From NCBI GenBank assembly GCA_002329155.1, contig DCXY01000001.1:24887-88886 (forward strand): a stretch of DNA of 64,000 nucleotides, given 5' to 3'. Shown here piece after piece: positions 8,419 through 18,400 of the stretch. The translations under genes were made by a program, and so were the position numbers. The notes under the pieces were generated by a model, which made no database searches, was not told the DNA's origin, and saw only the letters and a list, made by a program, of their open reading frames with translations. Source of the DNA: Stenotrophomonas sp. UBA2124 (GTDB lineage Bacteria; Pseudomonadota; Gammaproteobacteria; Xanthomonadales; Xanthomonadaceae). Numbering within the stretch: the first letter of the stretch is position 1; each line of letters starts with the position of its first letter.

Positions 8419-9834
8419 ATGGAACAAACCACCGACACCGCTGCTGCGCTGGCGCAGACACTCAAGCAGATGCGCCAGGCCTGGATGCAGCAGCGCCCGG
8501 ATTACCACCAGCGTCGCGACGACCTGCGCCGCCTGCGCGCCGCCTTCAAGGGCAGGATCGGGCAGATGGCCGATGCCATCGCCACCGATTTCGGCCACCG
8601 CTCGCGGCATGAATCGGTGATTGCCGACGGCATGACCGTCACCGGCGAAATCGACCACTTGCTCTCGCACCTGCGCGGGTGGATGAAGCCCGAGCGCGTG
8701 GGCGTGGGCTGGCGCTTCTGGCCGGCGCGTGCGCAGATCCGTGCATTGCCGGTGGGCGTGGTGGGCGTGATCTCGCCATGGAACTACCCCGTCAACCTCG
8801 CCCTGGTGCCGCTGGCCACCGCCATCGCCGCGGGCAACCATGTGCTGCTCAAGCCTTCCGAACACACCCCGGCCACCTCGGCCTTCCTGCAGCAGCTGCT
8901 GGCCGATGTATTCCCCGCCGAACGGGTAAGCGTGGTGCAGGGTGATGCCAGTGTGGCCTCTGCCTTCTCGGCGCTGCCGTTCGACCATCTGGTGTTCACC
9001 GGCTCCACTGCCGTGGGCCGCAAGGTGATGGCCGCCGCCGCGCAGCACCTGACGCCGCTGACGCTGGAACTGGGCGGCAAGTCGCCCGCGGTGATCGCAC
9101 CGGACTACCCGGTGGAAGGTGCCGCCGCGCGTCTGGCCACCGGCAAGTGGTTCAACGCCGGCCAGACCTGCATCGCGCCGGACTACGCGCTGATCGATGA
9201 AGGCCGCATCGATGCGCTGGTGCAGGCGCTGCGTGAGCAGGTGGGTGCGCGCTACGGCAACTTCGACGATGCCAGCGACTACAGCCGTATCATCAACGAT
9301 GCGCAGTTCAACCGGTTGAAGGGCTATGTGAGCGATGCGCGCGCGCGTGGCCTGCGGGTCATCGAGCTGGCGCAGATCGACGGTGAGCGTTCGCGCCGCG
9401 AACGGCTGTTCCCGCCGACCGTGATCCTGGAGCCGGGCGACGATGCCACGGTGATGCAGGACGAAATTTTCGGCCCCATCCTGCCGATCCGCAGCTACCG
9501 CACGCTGGACGACGCCATCGCCACCATCAACGGCCGCGACCGCCCGCTGGCGCTGTACCCGTTCAGCCATGACCGGGCAACGGTTGAGAAGATTCTCGGC
9601 CAGACCGTGTCCGGCGGCGTCACCGTCAACGACACCCTGCTGCATTTCGCCATCAATGGCCTGCCGTTCGGCGGCATCGGTGCCAGCGGCATGGGCGCCT
9701 ACCACGGCCGCGCCGGCTTCGACGCCATGAGCAAGCGCCTGCCGGTGCTGTGGCAGACCCGCAAGGCCGGCAGCGACCTGCTGCGCCCGCCCTACAACCG
9801 CGTCGCGCGTTTCATCGACTTCATTTCGCGCTGA
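8419..9834 (+). CDS. Coniferyl-aldehyde-type aldehyde dehydrogenase
   Basis: A 471-residue NAD(P)-dependent aldehyde dehydrogenase. The active-site Glu lies in LTLELGGKSPAVI and the nucleophile Cys in FNAGQTCIAPDY. The cofactor-binding pattern VVGVISPWNYPVNL and the P-S-E motif KPSEHTPATS are present. The short length and WNYP sequence resemble CalB-type coniferyl aldehyde dehydrogenases, which act on aromatic or long-chain aldehydes, but the true substrate cannot be read from the sequence. The frame is open to GTG 8392; I choose ATG 8419 because GGGGGAGGG lies right before it. It stands alone, after the actP terminator and before the defence island. Confidence 0.88.
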   Translation: MEQTTDTAAALAQTLKQMRQAWMQQRPDYHQRRDDLRRLRAAFKGRIGQMADAIATDFGHRSRHESVIADGMTVTGEIDHLLSHLRGWMKPERVGVGWRFWPARAQIRALPVGVVGVISPWNYPVNLALVPLATAIAAGNHVLLKPSEHTPATSAFLQQLLADVFPAERVSVVQGDASVASAFSALPFDHLVFTGSTAVGRKVMAAAAQHLTPLTLELGGKSPAVIAPDYPVEGAAARLATGKWFNAGQTCIAPDYALIDEGRIDALVQALREQVGARYGNFDDASDYSRIINDAQFNRLKGYVSDARARGLRVIELAQIDGERSRRERLFPPTVILEPGDDATVMQDEIFGPILPIRSYRTLDDAIATINGRDRPLALYPFSHDRATVEKILGQTVSGGVTVNDTLLHFAINGLPFGGIGASGMGAYHGRAGFDAMSKRLPVLWQTRKAGSDLLRPPYNRVARFIDFISR

Positions 9835-10025
9835 TGGGGCATCGCTGGCCTGTTGTCTGTTGAAGCTCTCGGGCATAGAGCCCGACCGTCGGTTAATGGA
9901 CGGGCAAGGATGGGTGTTGGCCGGCAGCCCCGCTATGATGCGTCTTCACATTCGCCCGGTGCGGCCCAGACAGGGCCGCTGCCGGGCCGACAGGCTGGGA
10001 CAGATCACCGAGGCAGGGGGAAAGC

Positions 10026-10913
10026 ATGGCAGAGGTAACCAAGGCACGGACCGGCCACCTGATACGCAAACTGTTCGGCATCCTGCAAGCTCAACCCGAT
10101 GGAATGAAAGCCGCCGAGGCCCTGGCGGCGCTGGCCGCTCAAGTCCAATTGACCCCCTACGAGGCCGGTGACTACCCCACCGGTGGGCGCCGCTTCGAGA
10201 AGATCGTGCGCTTTGCCACCGTCGATACCGTCAAGGCCGGCTGGCTGGTCAAGGACAAGGGCATCTGGAGCATGACCGCGGAAGGCGCACAGGCCCTGCA
10301 GCGGTACCCGGACGGCGAGCAGTTCTACCGCGAGGCCGTACGCCTGTACCACAAATGGAAGAAGGCGCAGCCGGTGGTGGAAATCGAAGAAGGCGATGAC
10401 GAGGCGGTGGAGAATTCCGCCAGCATCACCCTGGAAGAGGCCGAGGAAATGGCCTGGACCGAGATCGAGGCGCATCTGGCCGACATGCCGCCCTACGAGT
10501 TCCAGGAACTAGTAGGCGCCCTGCTCACTGCAATGGGCTACCACGTGGCCTGGATTGCCCCGCCCGGCAAGGACGGCGGCGTGGATGTCATCGCCTACAA
10601 CGACCCGCTGGGCACCCGCCCGCCGCGCATCAAGGTGCAGGTCAAGCGCAATGCCAACTCGCCCAGGATCGACGTGATGGGCCTGCGCAGCTTCATGGCC
10701 GTGCTGGGCGAGGGTGACGTGGGCCTGTTCGTGGCCCTGTCCGGCTTCACCAGGGATGCTGATCTTGAAGCCCGCCAGAGCCACCGCCGCATCACCCTGA
10801 TCGACGCCACCCAACTGGTCGAGCTATGGACCCGCCATTACGGCCAGCTGGATGACAGCGCACGCCGTCGTTTGCCGCTGAAGCCGGTGTGGTTTCTGGC
10901 GGGCGAAGGCTGA
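10026..10913 (+). CDS. Mrr-type restriction endonuclease
   Basis: A 295-residue protein. The N-terminal 90 residues look like the winged-helix Mrr N-domain (GDYPTGGRRFEKIVRFA, then GIWSMTAEGAQAL). An acidic linker follows, then the Mrr catalytic domain with FQELVGALLTAMGY (159-172), GGVD with Asp187, and QVKR at 205-208, which together form the PD-(D/E)xK-like nuclease core. Mrr proteins cut methylated foreign DNA, or host DNA when triggered; the target here is unknown. It has a GGCAGGGGG site before ATG 10026 and ends 56 bases before hsdM, so it may belong to the same island and transcript as the type I system. Confidence 0.88.
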   Translation: MAEVTKARTGHLIRKLFGILQAQPDGMKAAEALAALAAQVQLTPYEAGDYPTGGRRFEKIVRFATVDTVKAGWLVKDKGIWSMTAEGAQALQRYPDGEQFYREAVRLYHKWKKAQPVVEIEEGDDEAVENSASITLEEAEEMAWTEIEAHLADMPPYEFQELVGALLTAMGYHVAWIAPPGKDGGVDVIAYNDPLGTRPPRIKVQVKRNANSPRIDVMGLRSFMAVLGEGDVGLFVALSGFTRDADLEARQSHRRITLIDATQLVELWTRHYGQLDDSARRRLPLKPVWFLAGEG

Positions 10914-10969
10914 TTTGCCCTCGGTGAGTACAGAGTCGCCGGATGCACTGATTTGATATTGGAAAGCAT

Positions 10970-12685
10970 ATGAAATCCGTAGAACAAGAATTCTTCAACG
11001 ACCTTGAGAAAAAGCTCTGGACTGCCGCTGATAAGCTGCGCTCCAACCTTGACGCTGCCGTGTACAAGCACGTCGTGCTCGGGCTGATCTTCCTCAAATA
11101 CGTGTCCGATGCTTTCGAAGAGCGGCAGCGGGAGCTGCGCGAACAGTTCACCAACCCGGAACATGACTACTACATGGACCCGGACGAGTACGGCGGGGCA
11201 GGCACTCAGGAGTACGAAGAAAACATCGCCGCCGAGCTCGAAGTCCGCGATTACTACACCGAGAAGAATGTATTTTGGGTGCCCGTGGAAGCGCGCTGGC
11301 AAACCCTGCGCGATTGCGCGCAGTTGCCGCCCAAGGCGCCGCTGCCGTGGAACAAGCCGGGCAAGGGCGAGCCGGAGGAAATGCGCTCGGTTGGCTGGTT
11401 GATCGACAACGCCATGGAAGCCGTCGAGCGCGAAAACGCCCGCCTGAAGAACGTGCTCAACAAGGACTTCGCCCGCGTCCAGCTCGACTCCAGCAAGCTG
11501 GCCGGGCTGATCAGCCATTTCTCGGATACCGACTTCAGTGCCAAGGAATACAAGGGCCAGCCGCTGGATTTGAAGTCCAAGGACATCCTTGGCCACGTCT
11601 ATGAATATTTCCTCGGCCAGTTCGCTTTGGCCGAAGGCAAGAAGGGCGGGCAGTACTACACGCCCAAGAGCATCGTCACGTTGATTGTGGAAATGCTCCA
11701 GCCGTTCAAGGGCCGCGTGTATGACCCGGCGATGGGTTCCGGTGGCTTCTTCGTGCAGAGCGAGGAGTTCATCGAGCAGCACGGCGGCAAGGCCGCCAAC
11801 GGCAAAAGCGGGCAGATCAGCGTTTACGGGCAGGAGAGCAACCCCACCACCTGGCGGTTGGCCGCCATGAACATGGCCATCCGTGGTATCGACTTCAACT
11901 TCGGCACTGGTCCGGCCGATACCCTGCTCAACGACCTGCATCCGGATATGCAGGCCGATTTCGTCATGGCCAACCCTCCCTTCAACATGAAGGAGTGGTG
12001 GAACGAGAAACTAGCGACGGATAAACGCTGGATCGCCGGCACACCGCCACAAGGCAACGCCAATTTCGCCTGGTTGCAACACATGCTCTGGCACTTGAAG
12101 CCAACTGGCAGCATGGCATTGCTGCTGGCCAATGGTTCCATGAGTTCCAACACCAACAACGAAGGCGAAATCCGCAAGCGGCTGATCGAGGACGACTACG
12201 TGGAGTGCATGGTCGCGTTGCCCGGCCAGTTGTTCACCAACACCCAGATTCCCGCCTGCATCTGGTTCCTGACCAAAGACAAGCAGAATGGCTTGGCGCT
12301 GGACAAGAAAAAGCGCGACCGGCGCGGTGAATTTCTGTTCATCGACGCCCGCCAGACGGGCTATATGAAAGACCGCGTACTACGCGATTTCACCCCGGAC
12401 GACATCCAGAAAATCGCCGATACCTTCCATGCCTGGCAGCAGGGCGAGGGCTATGAAGATGTACCGGGCTTCTGCTATTCCGCCAAGCTGGAAGATGTGC
12501 GCAAGCATGAGCATGTGCTCACGCCAGGGCGCTATGTGGGTGCAGCGGAGCAGCAAGAGGACGGCGAACCCTTTGCCGAGAAGATGCAGCGGCTGACCGC
12601 GCAATTGGCGGAGCAGTTTGCGGAGAGTGCGAAGTTGGAGGCGGAGATCAAGAAGAATTTGGCGGGGTTGGGATATGACTGCTGA
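10970..12685 (+). CDS. hsdM: Type I restriction-modification system, methyltransferase subunit
   Basis: A 571-residue N6-adenine DNA methyltransferase subunit. The N-terminal helical domain (LWTAADKLRSNLDAAVYKHV) is followed by the SAM-binding motif I DPAMGSGG at 252-259 and the catalytic NPPF at 335-338. The pattern GQYYTPKSIV just before motif I is typical of HsdM. It forms the modification complex with HsdS and the restriction complex with HsdR. The last 11 bases overlap the start of hsdS, as expected for a coupled operon. I do not assign it to a type I subfamily. Confidence 0.97.
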   Translation: MKSVEQEFFNDLEKKLWTAADKLRSNLDAAVYKHVVLGLIFLKYVSDAFEERQRELREQFTNPEHDYYMDPDEYGGAGTQEYEENIAAELEVRDYYTEKNVFWVPVEARWQTLRDCAQLPPKAPLPWNKPGKGEPEEMRSVGWLIDNAMEAVERENARLKNVLNKDFARVQLDSSKLAGLISHFSDTDFSAKEYKGQPLDLKSKDILGHVYEYFLGQFALAEGKKGGQYYTPKSIVTLIVEMLQPFKGRVYDPAMGSGGFFVQSEEFIEQHGGKAANGKSGQISVYGQESNPTTWRLAAMNMAIRGIDFNFGTGPADTLLNDLHPDMQADFVMANPPFNMKEWWNEKLATDKRWIAGTPPQGNANFAWLQHMLWHLKPTGSMALLLANGSMSSNTNNEGEIRKRLIEDDYVECMVALPGQLFTNTQIPACIWFLTKDKQNGLALDKKKRDRRGEFLFIDARQTGYMKDRVLRDFTPDDIQKIADTFHAWQQGEGYEDVPGFCYSAKLEDVRKHEHVLTPGRYVGAAEQQEDGEPFAEKMQRLTAQLAEQFAESAKLEAEIKKNLAGLGYDC

Positions 12686-14024
12686 TCAGGAAATCACCGA
12701 AGTGGTCGACTTCAATCCGCCAAGGGGCATCAAGCGCGGTACCGTCGCACCATTTGTAGAAATGGCAGCCCTGCCCGAGAACCAGCGCGATATCGCATAC
12801 GTATCTGAGCGCGAGTTTTCCGGTGGAGGGGCGCGCTTTCAGAACGGAGATACGTTGTTTTCCCGTATCACCCCGTGCCTGGAAAATGGTAAGACAGCCA
12901 AAGTTAATGTGTTGCCTACGGGATCCATTGCACATGGGTCAACGGAATTCATTGTCATGGCGGCTAAAGCCCCTGGATACGATGAAGATTATATTTATTA
13001 TTTAGCGCGCCATCCCGAATTCAGAGCCTTTGCTGAAGCACGGATGGAGGGGACATCTGGTAGGCAGCGCGTATCTTGGCAAGCACTATCTGACTTTTCG
13101 TTCTCCTTCCCACCTCCGGATCAACGCAAGATCATTGGCTCAGTTCTTAGCAAACTGGACGACAGGATTGGCCTAAACCGCCGCATCAACCAAACCCTCG
13201 AAGCCATGGCGCAAGCCATCTTCAAATCCTGGTTTGTCGATTTCGACCCGGTCAAGGCCAAGATCGCCGCCATCGAACAAGGCCAAGACCCGCTGCGCGC
13301 CGCCATGCGCGCCATCAGCGGCAAGCCCGACGCTGAACTCGACCAGATGCCCCGCGAGCACCACGACCAGCTCGCCGCCACCGCCGCGCTGTTTCCCGAT
13401 GCAATGGAAGAGTCGGAGTTGGGGGATATTCCGGGTGGGTGGCGGGGGCGATCACTGGATCAAGTAGCTTCCTATTTGAATGGGCTGGCATTGCAGAAAT
13501 TCCCCCCTGAAAGTGAAGATGAATGCCTGCCAGTCATAAAAATTGCTCAACTGCGCGCAGGGCACGTGAGCGGGGCGGATCGTGCTTCAAGAAGAATTAA
13601 GCCCGAATACATCGTGCGAGATGGAGATGTTTTGTTTTCGTGGTCAGGTTCATTGGAGGTGGATGTATGGACGGGTGGAGCGGGAGCGCTCAATCAACAC
13701 CTGTTCAAAGTCACATCGGAGGATGTACCTAAGTGGTTCTACTACTTCGCCACAAAGTACTATTTGCCGCAGTTTCGTGAAATCGCAGCAGATAAAGCTA
13801 CAACCATGGGGCATATTCAACGCAGGCATTTATCGGATGCGAAAATTGCAGTTCCGAAGCCTGATGTGATGAGCGCTGCCTCAGAAAATATTGCCCCGAT
13901 ATTTAATAAGATTATTTCCCTGCGGCTGCAGTCGGGAAAATTGGCCGAACTCCGCGACACCTTCCTCCCCAAACTCCTCTCCGGCGAGCTATCAGTAATT
14001 GATACCAAGGAACAGGTGATCTAA
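12675..14024 (+). CDS. hsdS: Type I restriction-modification system, specificity subunit
   Basis: A 449-residue HsdS that sets the DNA target of the complex. Two target-recognition domains (about 10-150 and 245-400) are separated by a conserved helical spacer, seen as VLSKLDDRIGLNRRINQTLE through IFKSWFVDFDPVKAKI. A second conserved helix closes the protein (LAELRDTFLPKLLSGEL). The start at ATG 12675 lies inside the end of hsdM; the frame is open to 12618 but the extra Arg-rich residues are not HsdS-like. Both recognition domains are visibly richer in A+T than the conserved parts, the usual mosaic sign of exchanged specificity modules. Its stop overlaps the next start (TAATG). Confidence 0.95.
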   Translation: MTADQEITEVVDFNPPRGIKRGTVAPFVEMAALPENQRDIAYVSEREFSGGGARFQNGDTLFSRITPCLENGKTAKVNVLPTGSIAHGSTEFIVMAAKAPGYDEDYIYYLARHPEFRAFAEARMEGTSGRQRVSWQALSDFSFSFPPPDQRKIIGSVLSKLDDRIGLNRRINQTLEAMAQAIFKSWFVDFDPVKAKIAAIEQGQDPLRAAMRAISGKPDAELDQMPREHHDQLAATAALFPDAMEESELGDIPGGWRGRSLDQVASYLNGLALQKFPPESEDECLPVIKIAQLRAGHVSGADRASRRIKPEYIVRDGDVLFSWSGSLEVDVWTGGAGALNQHLFKVTSEDVPKWFYYFATKYYLPQFREIAADKATTMGHIQRRHLSDAKIAVPKPDVMSAASENIAPIFNKIISLRLQSGKLAELRDTFLPKLLSGELSVIDTKEQVI

Positions 14025-15043
14025 TGAGCAAAGAACTCACCACCTCTCTGGTCGCGCGTAAGAACGTGCTGAACAACACCTATGCGTTGCAGCAACTGGA
14101 AACCAATCTTGAACTGGGTGGGCGGGTCTTCGAGGGTGAGACGGTGTTCACCAAGCAACAGGCCGCTGACATTCTGGCGATTGATGAGCGCACGATCGAC
14201 CGCTACCTGGGCAACCACGGCGATGAACTGGAAGCCAACGGTTACCGAGTTCTCAAGGGAAAGTCATTAAAAAACATAAGGTTATCCTATGTCGACGACA
14301 TGGATGTCGTCGACATCAGCCCCAAGGCACCTTCTCTGGGAGTGTTCAGCTTTCGGGCGCTGCTCAACCTTGCCATGTTGGTCACCGAGAGTGACCGTGC
14401 CAAGGCAATCCGCAGCCGGATGCTGGATATTGTGCTGGACGTGATCGCGGAAAAGGCCGGCGGCCATACCAAGTACATCAACCAGCGGGACAGGGACTAT
14501 CTACCAGCAGCGTATATGGAGGACAGCTATCGCAAGCAGTTCACCAGTGCGCTTAGTCGCTACCTGGAGATGGGTAATCACAAGTATGCCGTATACACAG
14601 ACAAGATATACAAAGCGGTGTTCTGTGAAAATGCGGCCGAGTACAAGAAGGTACTGAAGCTCGCTGATGCCGATAAAACACGCGATACCATGTATGCGGA
14701 AGTGCTCAAGGCCATCGCCAGTTTTGAGCATGGCCTGGCAGAGCAGATGAAGTCGGAAGCGGAGCGTCTGGGCCGCAAGCTGAAGCCATCAGAATTGGAT
14801 GTCTTTATTTCTGCTGCGGAATCCAACCCTTTTCTAAAGCCTGCCATCGAAGATGCACGCATCCGTATGGCCAGCCGTGATCACTGCTTCCGCGATGCAC
14901 TGCACAACAAACTGGAACACTACATCCAATCTGTACCAGAAGGCGATTTTGACCGTTTTCTTGGCGAGAAAAGTCGTGCATTGGAAGAGCAGCTCGCCGA
15001 TGCAAAGACGCTGGAGGTTCTCAAGCGGCTAAAGGATCGTTGA
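14024..15043 (+). CDS. HTH DNA-binding protein, probable antitoxin or regulator paired with Doc
   Basis: A 339-residue protein of no named function. A helix-turn-helix is visible near the N-terminus (FTKQQAADILAIDERTIDRYL, about 43-63). The middle and C-terminal parts are helical and charged, with a stretch LEHYIQSVPEGDFDRFL near the end. The gene overlaps the hsdS stop by one base and ends one base before the doc-like gene, so all three are probably translated together. The position suggests that it neutralises or represses the Doc toxin, but it is much larger than the Phd-type antitoxins that usually pair with Doc. Its base composition is slightly more A+T-rich than the housekeeping genes. 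Confidence 0.7.
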   Translation: MSKELTTSLVARKNVLNNTYALQQLETNLELGGRVFEGETVFTKQQAADILAIDERTIDRYLGNHGDELEANGYRVLKGKSLKNIRLSYVDDMDVVDISPKAPSLGVFSFRALLNLAMLVTESDRAKAIRSRMLDIVLDVIAEKAGGHTKYINQRDRDYLPAAYMEDSYRKQFTSALSRYLEMGNHKYAVYTDKIYKAVFCENAAEYKKVLKLADADKTRDTMYAEVLKAIASFEHGLAEQMKSEAERLGRKLKPSELDVFISAAESNPFLKPAIEDARIRMASRDHCFRDALHNKLEHYIQSVPEGDFDRFLGEKSRALEEQLADAKTLEVLKRLKDR

Positions 15044-15044
15044 A

Positions 15045-15494
15045 ATGGAGTTCATGATTCTCTACTTCGACGTGGTGCATGCGATCCAAGAGCATGACTG
15101 GATTATCGAGCACTCTGGCGGATTGCAGGGCGTGAAGGATGAAGGGCAGTTGTGCAGCGTTCTTGAACACATACAGAATGACCTCTACTACCCGAGCTTC
15201 GAGGAAAAGCTGAATCATCTGGTTTTTGCCATCAACAAGTTTCACGCATTCAACGACGGCAACAAGCGTTCCAGCCTGGTGTTGGGGGCTTATTTTCTTG
15301 AACTCAATGGCTACGAGTACTGTGTGAAGAAGTTCGTGCAGGAAATGGAAAATATCGTGGTGTGGCTTGCCGAGGGGAAAATTTCGAAGGGCTTGCTGCT
15401 GAAGCTGGTGACTTCGCTGATCATGGATGACGAATACCCGGAAACGCTCAAGTTGGAGCTGATCGAAGCACTGAGCATGGGGGGCGGGCATTGA
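15045..15494 (+). CDS. Doc-family (death-on-curing) toxin
   Basis: A 149-residue Fic/Doc-fold protein. The active-site loop is HAFNDGNKRSS at 67-77, the Doc form of the Fic motif (H-x-F-x-D-x-N-K-R). In P1 Doc this motif phosphorylates EF-Tu; the target here is not known. GLQGVKDEGQLCSVLEHIQ earlier in the chain is also typical of Doc. AAAGGA precedes ATG 15045; ATG 15054 is an alternative start. The gene sits between hsdS and hsdR inside the restriction operon, and its TGA stop overlaps the probable TTG start of hsdR. Confidence 0.85.
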   Translation: MEFMILYFDVVHAIQEHDWIIEHSGGLQGVKDEGQLCSVLEHIQNDLYYPSFEEKLNHLVFAINKFHAFNDGNKRSSLVLGAYFLELNGYEYCVKKFVQEMENIVVWLAEGKISKGLLLKLVTSLIMDDEYPETLKLELIEALSMGGGH

Positions 15495-18400
15495 CCATCA
15501 CCGAGCAACAACTTGAAGACGCCGCCATCGGCTGGTTACGCGATCTGGGCTGGCAGTTCGTGCCGGGGCCAGACATCGCGCCTGATGGCGAGCAGCCCGC
15601 CCGCACCGATTACCGGCAAGTTGTGCTGCGCGAACGCCTACTGGCGGCGCTGGCACGTATCAATCCGCACATCCCCGTCGCCGCACTGGAGCACGCCGCG
15701 CACGAACTGCTGACGATCAGCGAGCCACTGCTGATCGCCCGTAACCGCCGCGTGCATCGGCTGCTGCTGTCCGGCATCCCCGTAGAGTTTCCCGTAGGTG
15801 ACGAGAAACGCAGCGATCTGGTCAACCTGATCGACTTCGCCGAGCCACGCAACAACGACTTCCTGCTGGTCAGCCAGTTCACCGTGACCGGCACCAAGCA
15901 GCCGCGCCGTCCGGATCTGGTGGCCTTCGTCAACGGCTTGCCGCTGGCGGTGATTGAACTGAAGAACCCGGCCAACGAGCAGACCGACATCTGGGATGCC
16001 TTCAACCAGATACAGACTTACAAGGACGAGATCGAGGATCTGTTCAATACCAATGTGGCGGTGGTGGTCAGCGATGGCTTCACGGCGCGGCTGGGCTCGC
16101 TGACGGCCAATCAGGAGCGCATGCAGCCCTGGCGGGCGGTTGCCAACGAAGACGACCGGCCGCGGCTGGAGTTCGAGCTGGAAACGCTGGTGCGCGGTTT
16201 CTTTGATCCTGCGCTGTTTCTGGATTATGTACGCCACTTCGTGCTGTTCGAGCAGGATGCCGACCAGATCATCAAGAAGATCGCGGGCTACCACCAGTTC
16301 CATGCCGTACGCGAAGCAGTGAAAGCCACGTTGGTCGCCGCGCGCAACCCGAACAGGGGTCTGCTGGAAGTGCAGGAGCCACGCGCTACTTACGGCAAGG
16401 AAGTGCAGCCCGGCAGCCGCAAGGCGGGTGTGGTGTGGCATACGCAAGGCTCGGGCAAGAGCATCACCATGGCCTGCTACGCGGGCAAGCTGTTGCAGCA
16501 GCCGGAGATGAAGAACCCCACGCTGGTGGTGGTGACCGACCGCAACGACCTGGACGGGCAGCTATACGGCACCTTCTGCGCCGCCGAAGACCTGCTCCGG
16601 CAGACGCCGGTACAGGCAGGCAGCCGCGAGCAACTGCGCGAGATGCTGGCCTCGCGTGAGGCGGGCGGCATCATCTTCACCACGGTGCAGAAGTTCGCGC
16701 TGCTGGATGCTGAGGAACAGCACCCGCTGCTGTCGGAGCGCAGCAATATCGTGGTGATTTCCGACGAGGCGCACCGCAGCCAGTACGGTATGAAGGGGCG
16801 GTTGGACACCAGGACCGGCAAGTACGTGTTCGGCTACGCCAAGCACATGCGTGACGCGCTGGCCAACGCCACCTTCATTGGCTTCACCGGCACTCCCATC
16901 GCCCTGGAAGACAAGGACACGCGGGCGGTATTCGGTGACTACGTCAGCATTTACGACATCCAGGATGCGGTGGATGACGGCGCGACGGTGCCGATCTTCT
17001 ATGAAAGCCGTCTGGCCAAGCTGGATGTGAACCAGGCCGAGATCGACGCGCTCAATGCCCTGGTGGATGAGGTCATCGAGGACGAGGAGGACATCACTGC
17101 CAGAGAGAAGACCAAAAGCGACTGGGCGGCGCTGACCAAGCTGGTGGGTGCCACGCCGCGTCTGGATCAGGTGGCGGCGGATCTGGTGCAGCATTTTGAG
17201 ACGCGAACGGACACGCTGGAAGGCAAGGCGATGATCGTCTGCATGAGCCGCGACATCTGCGCTGAGCTGTACAAGGCTATCGTCGCCCTGCGCCCGGAGT
17301 GGCACGACGCCGACCCTGAAAAGGGTGCGATCAAGGTGGTGATGACCGGCTCGGCAGCGGACAAAGCCTTGCTGCAACCGCACCTGTACAGCCAGCAGGT
17401 GAAGAGGCGTCTGGAGAAGCGATTCAAGGATCCGTCGGACCCGCTGCGATTGGTGATCGTGCGCGATATGTGGCTGACCGGCTTCGACGCGCCCTGCTGC
17501 CACACCATGTACGTGGACAAGCCCATGAAGGGCCACAACCTGATGCAGGCCATTGCCCGCGTCAATCGTGTGTTCCGCAACAAACCCGGCGGGCTGGTGG
17601 TGGACTACATCGGCATCGCCAACGAGCTGAAAGCGGCGCTCAAGACCTACACCGAGTCCAAGGGCAAGGGCGACCCGGCGCACAACGCGGCTGAGGCCCT
17701 GGCGGTGCTGCTGGAGAAGCTGGACATCGTGCGCGGGCTGATGCACGGCTTCGATTACAGTGGGTTCGAGACCGATGCGATGAAGCTGCTGGTGCCGGTG
17801 GCCAACCATATCCTAGGGCTGAGGGACGGTAAGCAGCGCTTCCTGGATGCCATGTTGGCTGTGAGCAAGGCGTTTTCCCTGTGCAGCACGCTGGACGGGG
17901 CCGCTGCCCTGCGTACGGAGATTGCCTTCTTCGCCGCCGTCAAGGCCGCCATCGTCAAGTTCACCACGGTGGACCGCAAGCGGTCCGACGCGGACAAGAG
18001 CAGCGCGCTCAAGCAGATTCTGGATAACGCTATCGTGGCCGACGGGGTGGCGGATATCTTTGCTCTGGCGGGCTTGGACAAGCCCAACCTTGGCCTGTTG
18101 TCGGAGGAATTTCTGGAAGACGTGCGGCAGATGAAGAGCCGCAATCTGGCGGTGGAACTGCTGGAGAAGCTGCTGCGTGACGAGATCAAGGCCCGTGCGC
18201 GCAACAACGTGGTGCAGGAGAAAAAGTATGGCGACCGCCTGCTGGAAACCCTGCGCAAGTACCATAACCGGGCGGTGGAGACGGCGCAGGTCATCGAGGA
18301 ACTGATCCAGATGGCCAAGGATTTCCAGGCGGCGCTGGAACGCGAGGCGGCGTTGGGACTGAATCCGGACGAGATCGCTTTCTACGATGCCCTGGCCAAC

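Noticed and set aside
8350..9876. A 508-codon minus-strand frame opposite the aldehyde dehydrogenase
   Set aside because: The plus-strand gene has both catalytic residues and a strong ribosome-binding site; the minus-strand frame is a shadow.
14024..15043. Calling the HTH protein a Phd antitoxin
   Set aside because: Phd proteins are about 70-90 residues; this one is 339 residues with a different N-terminal HTH.
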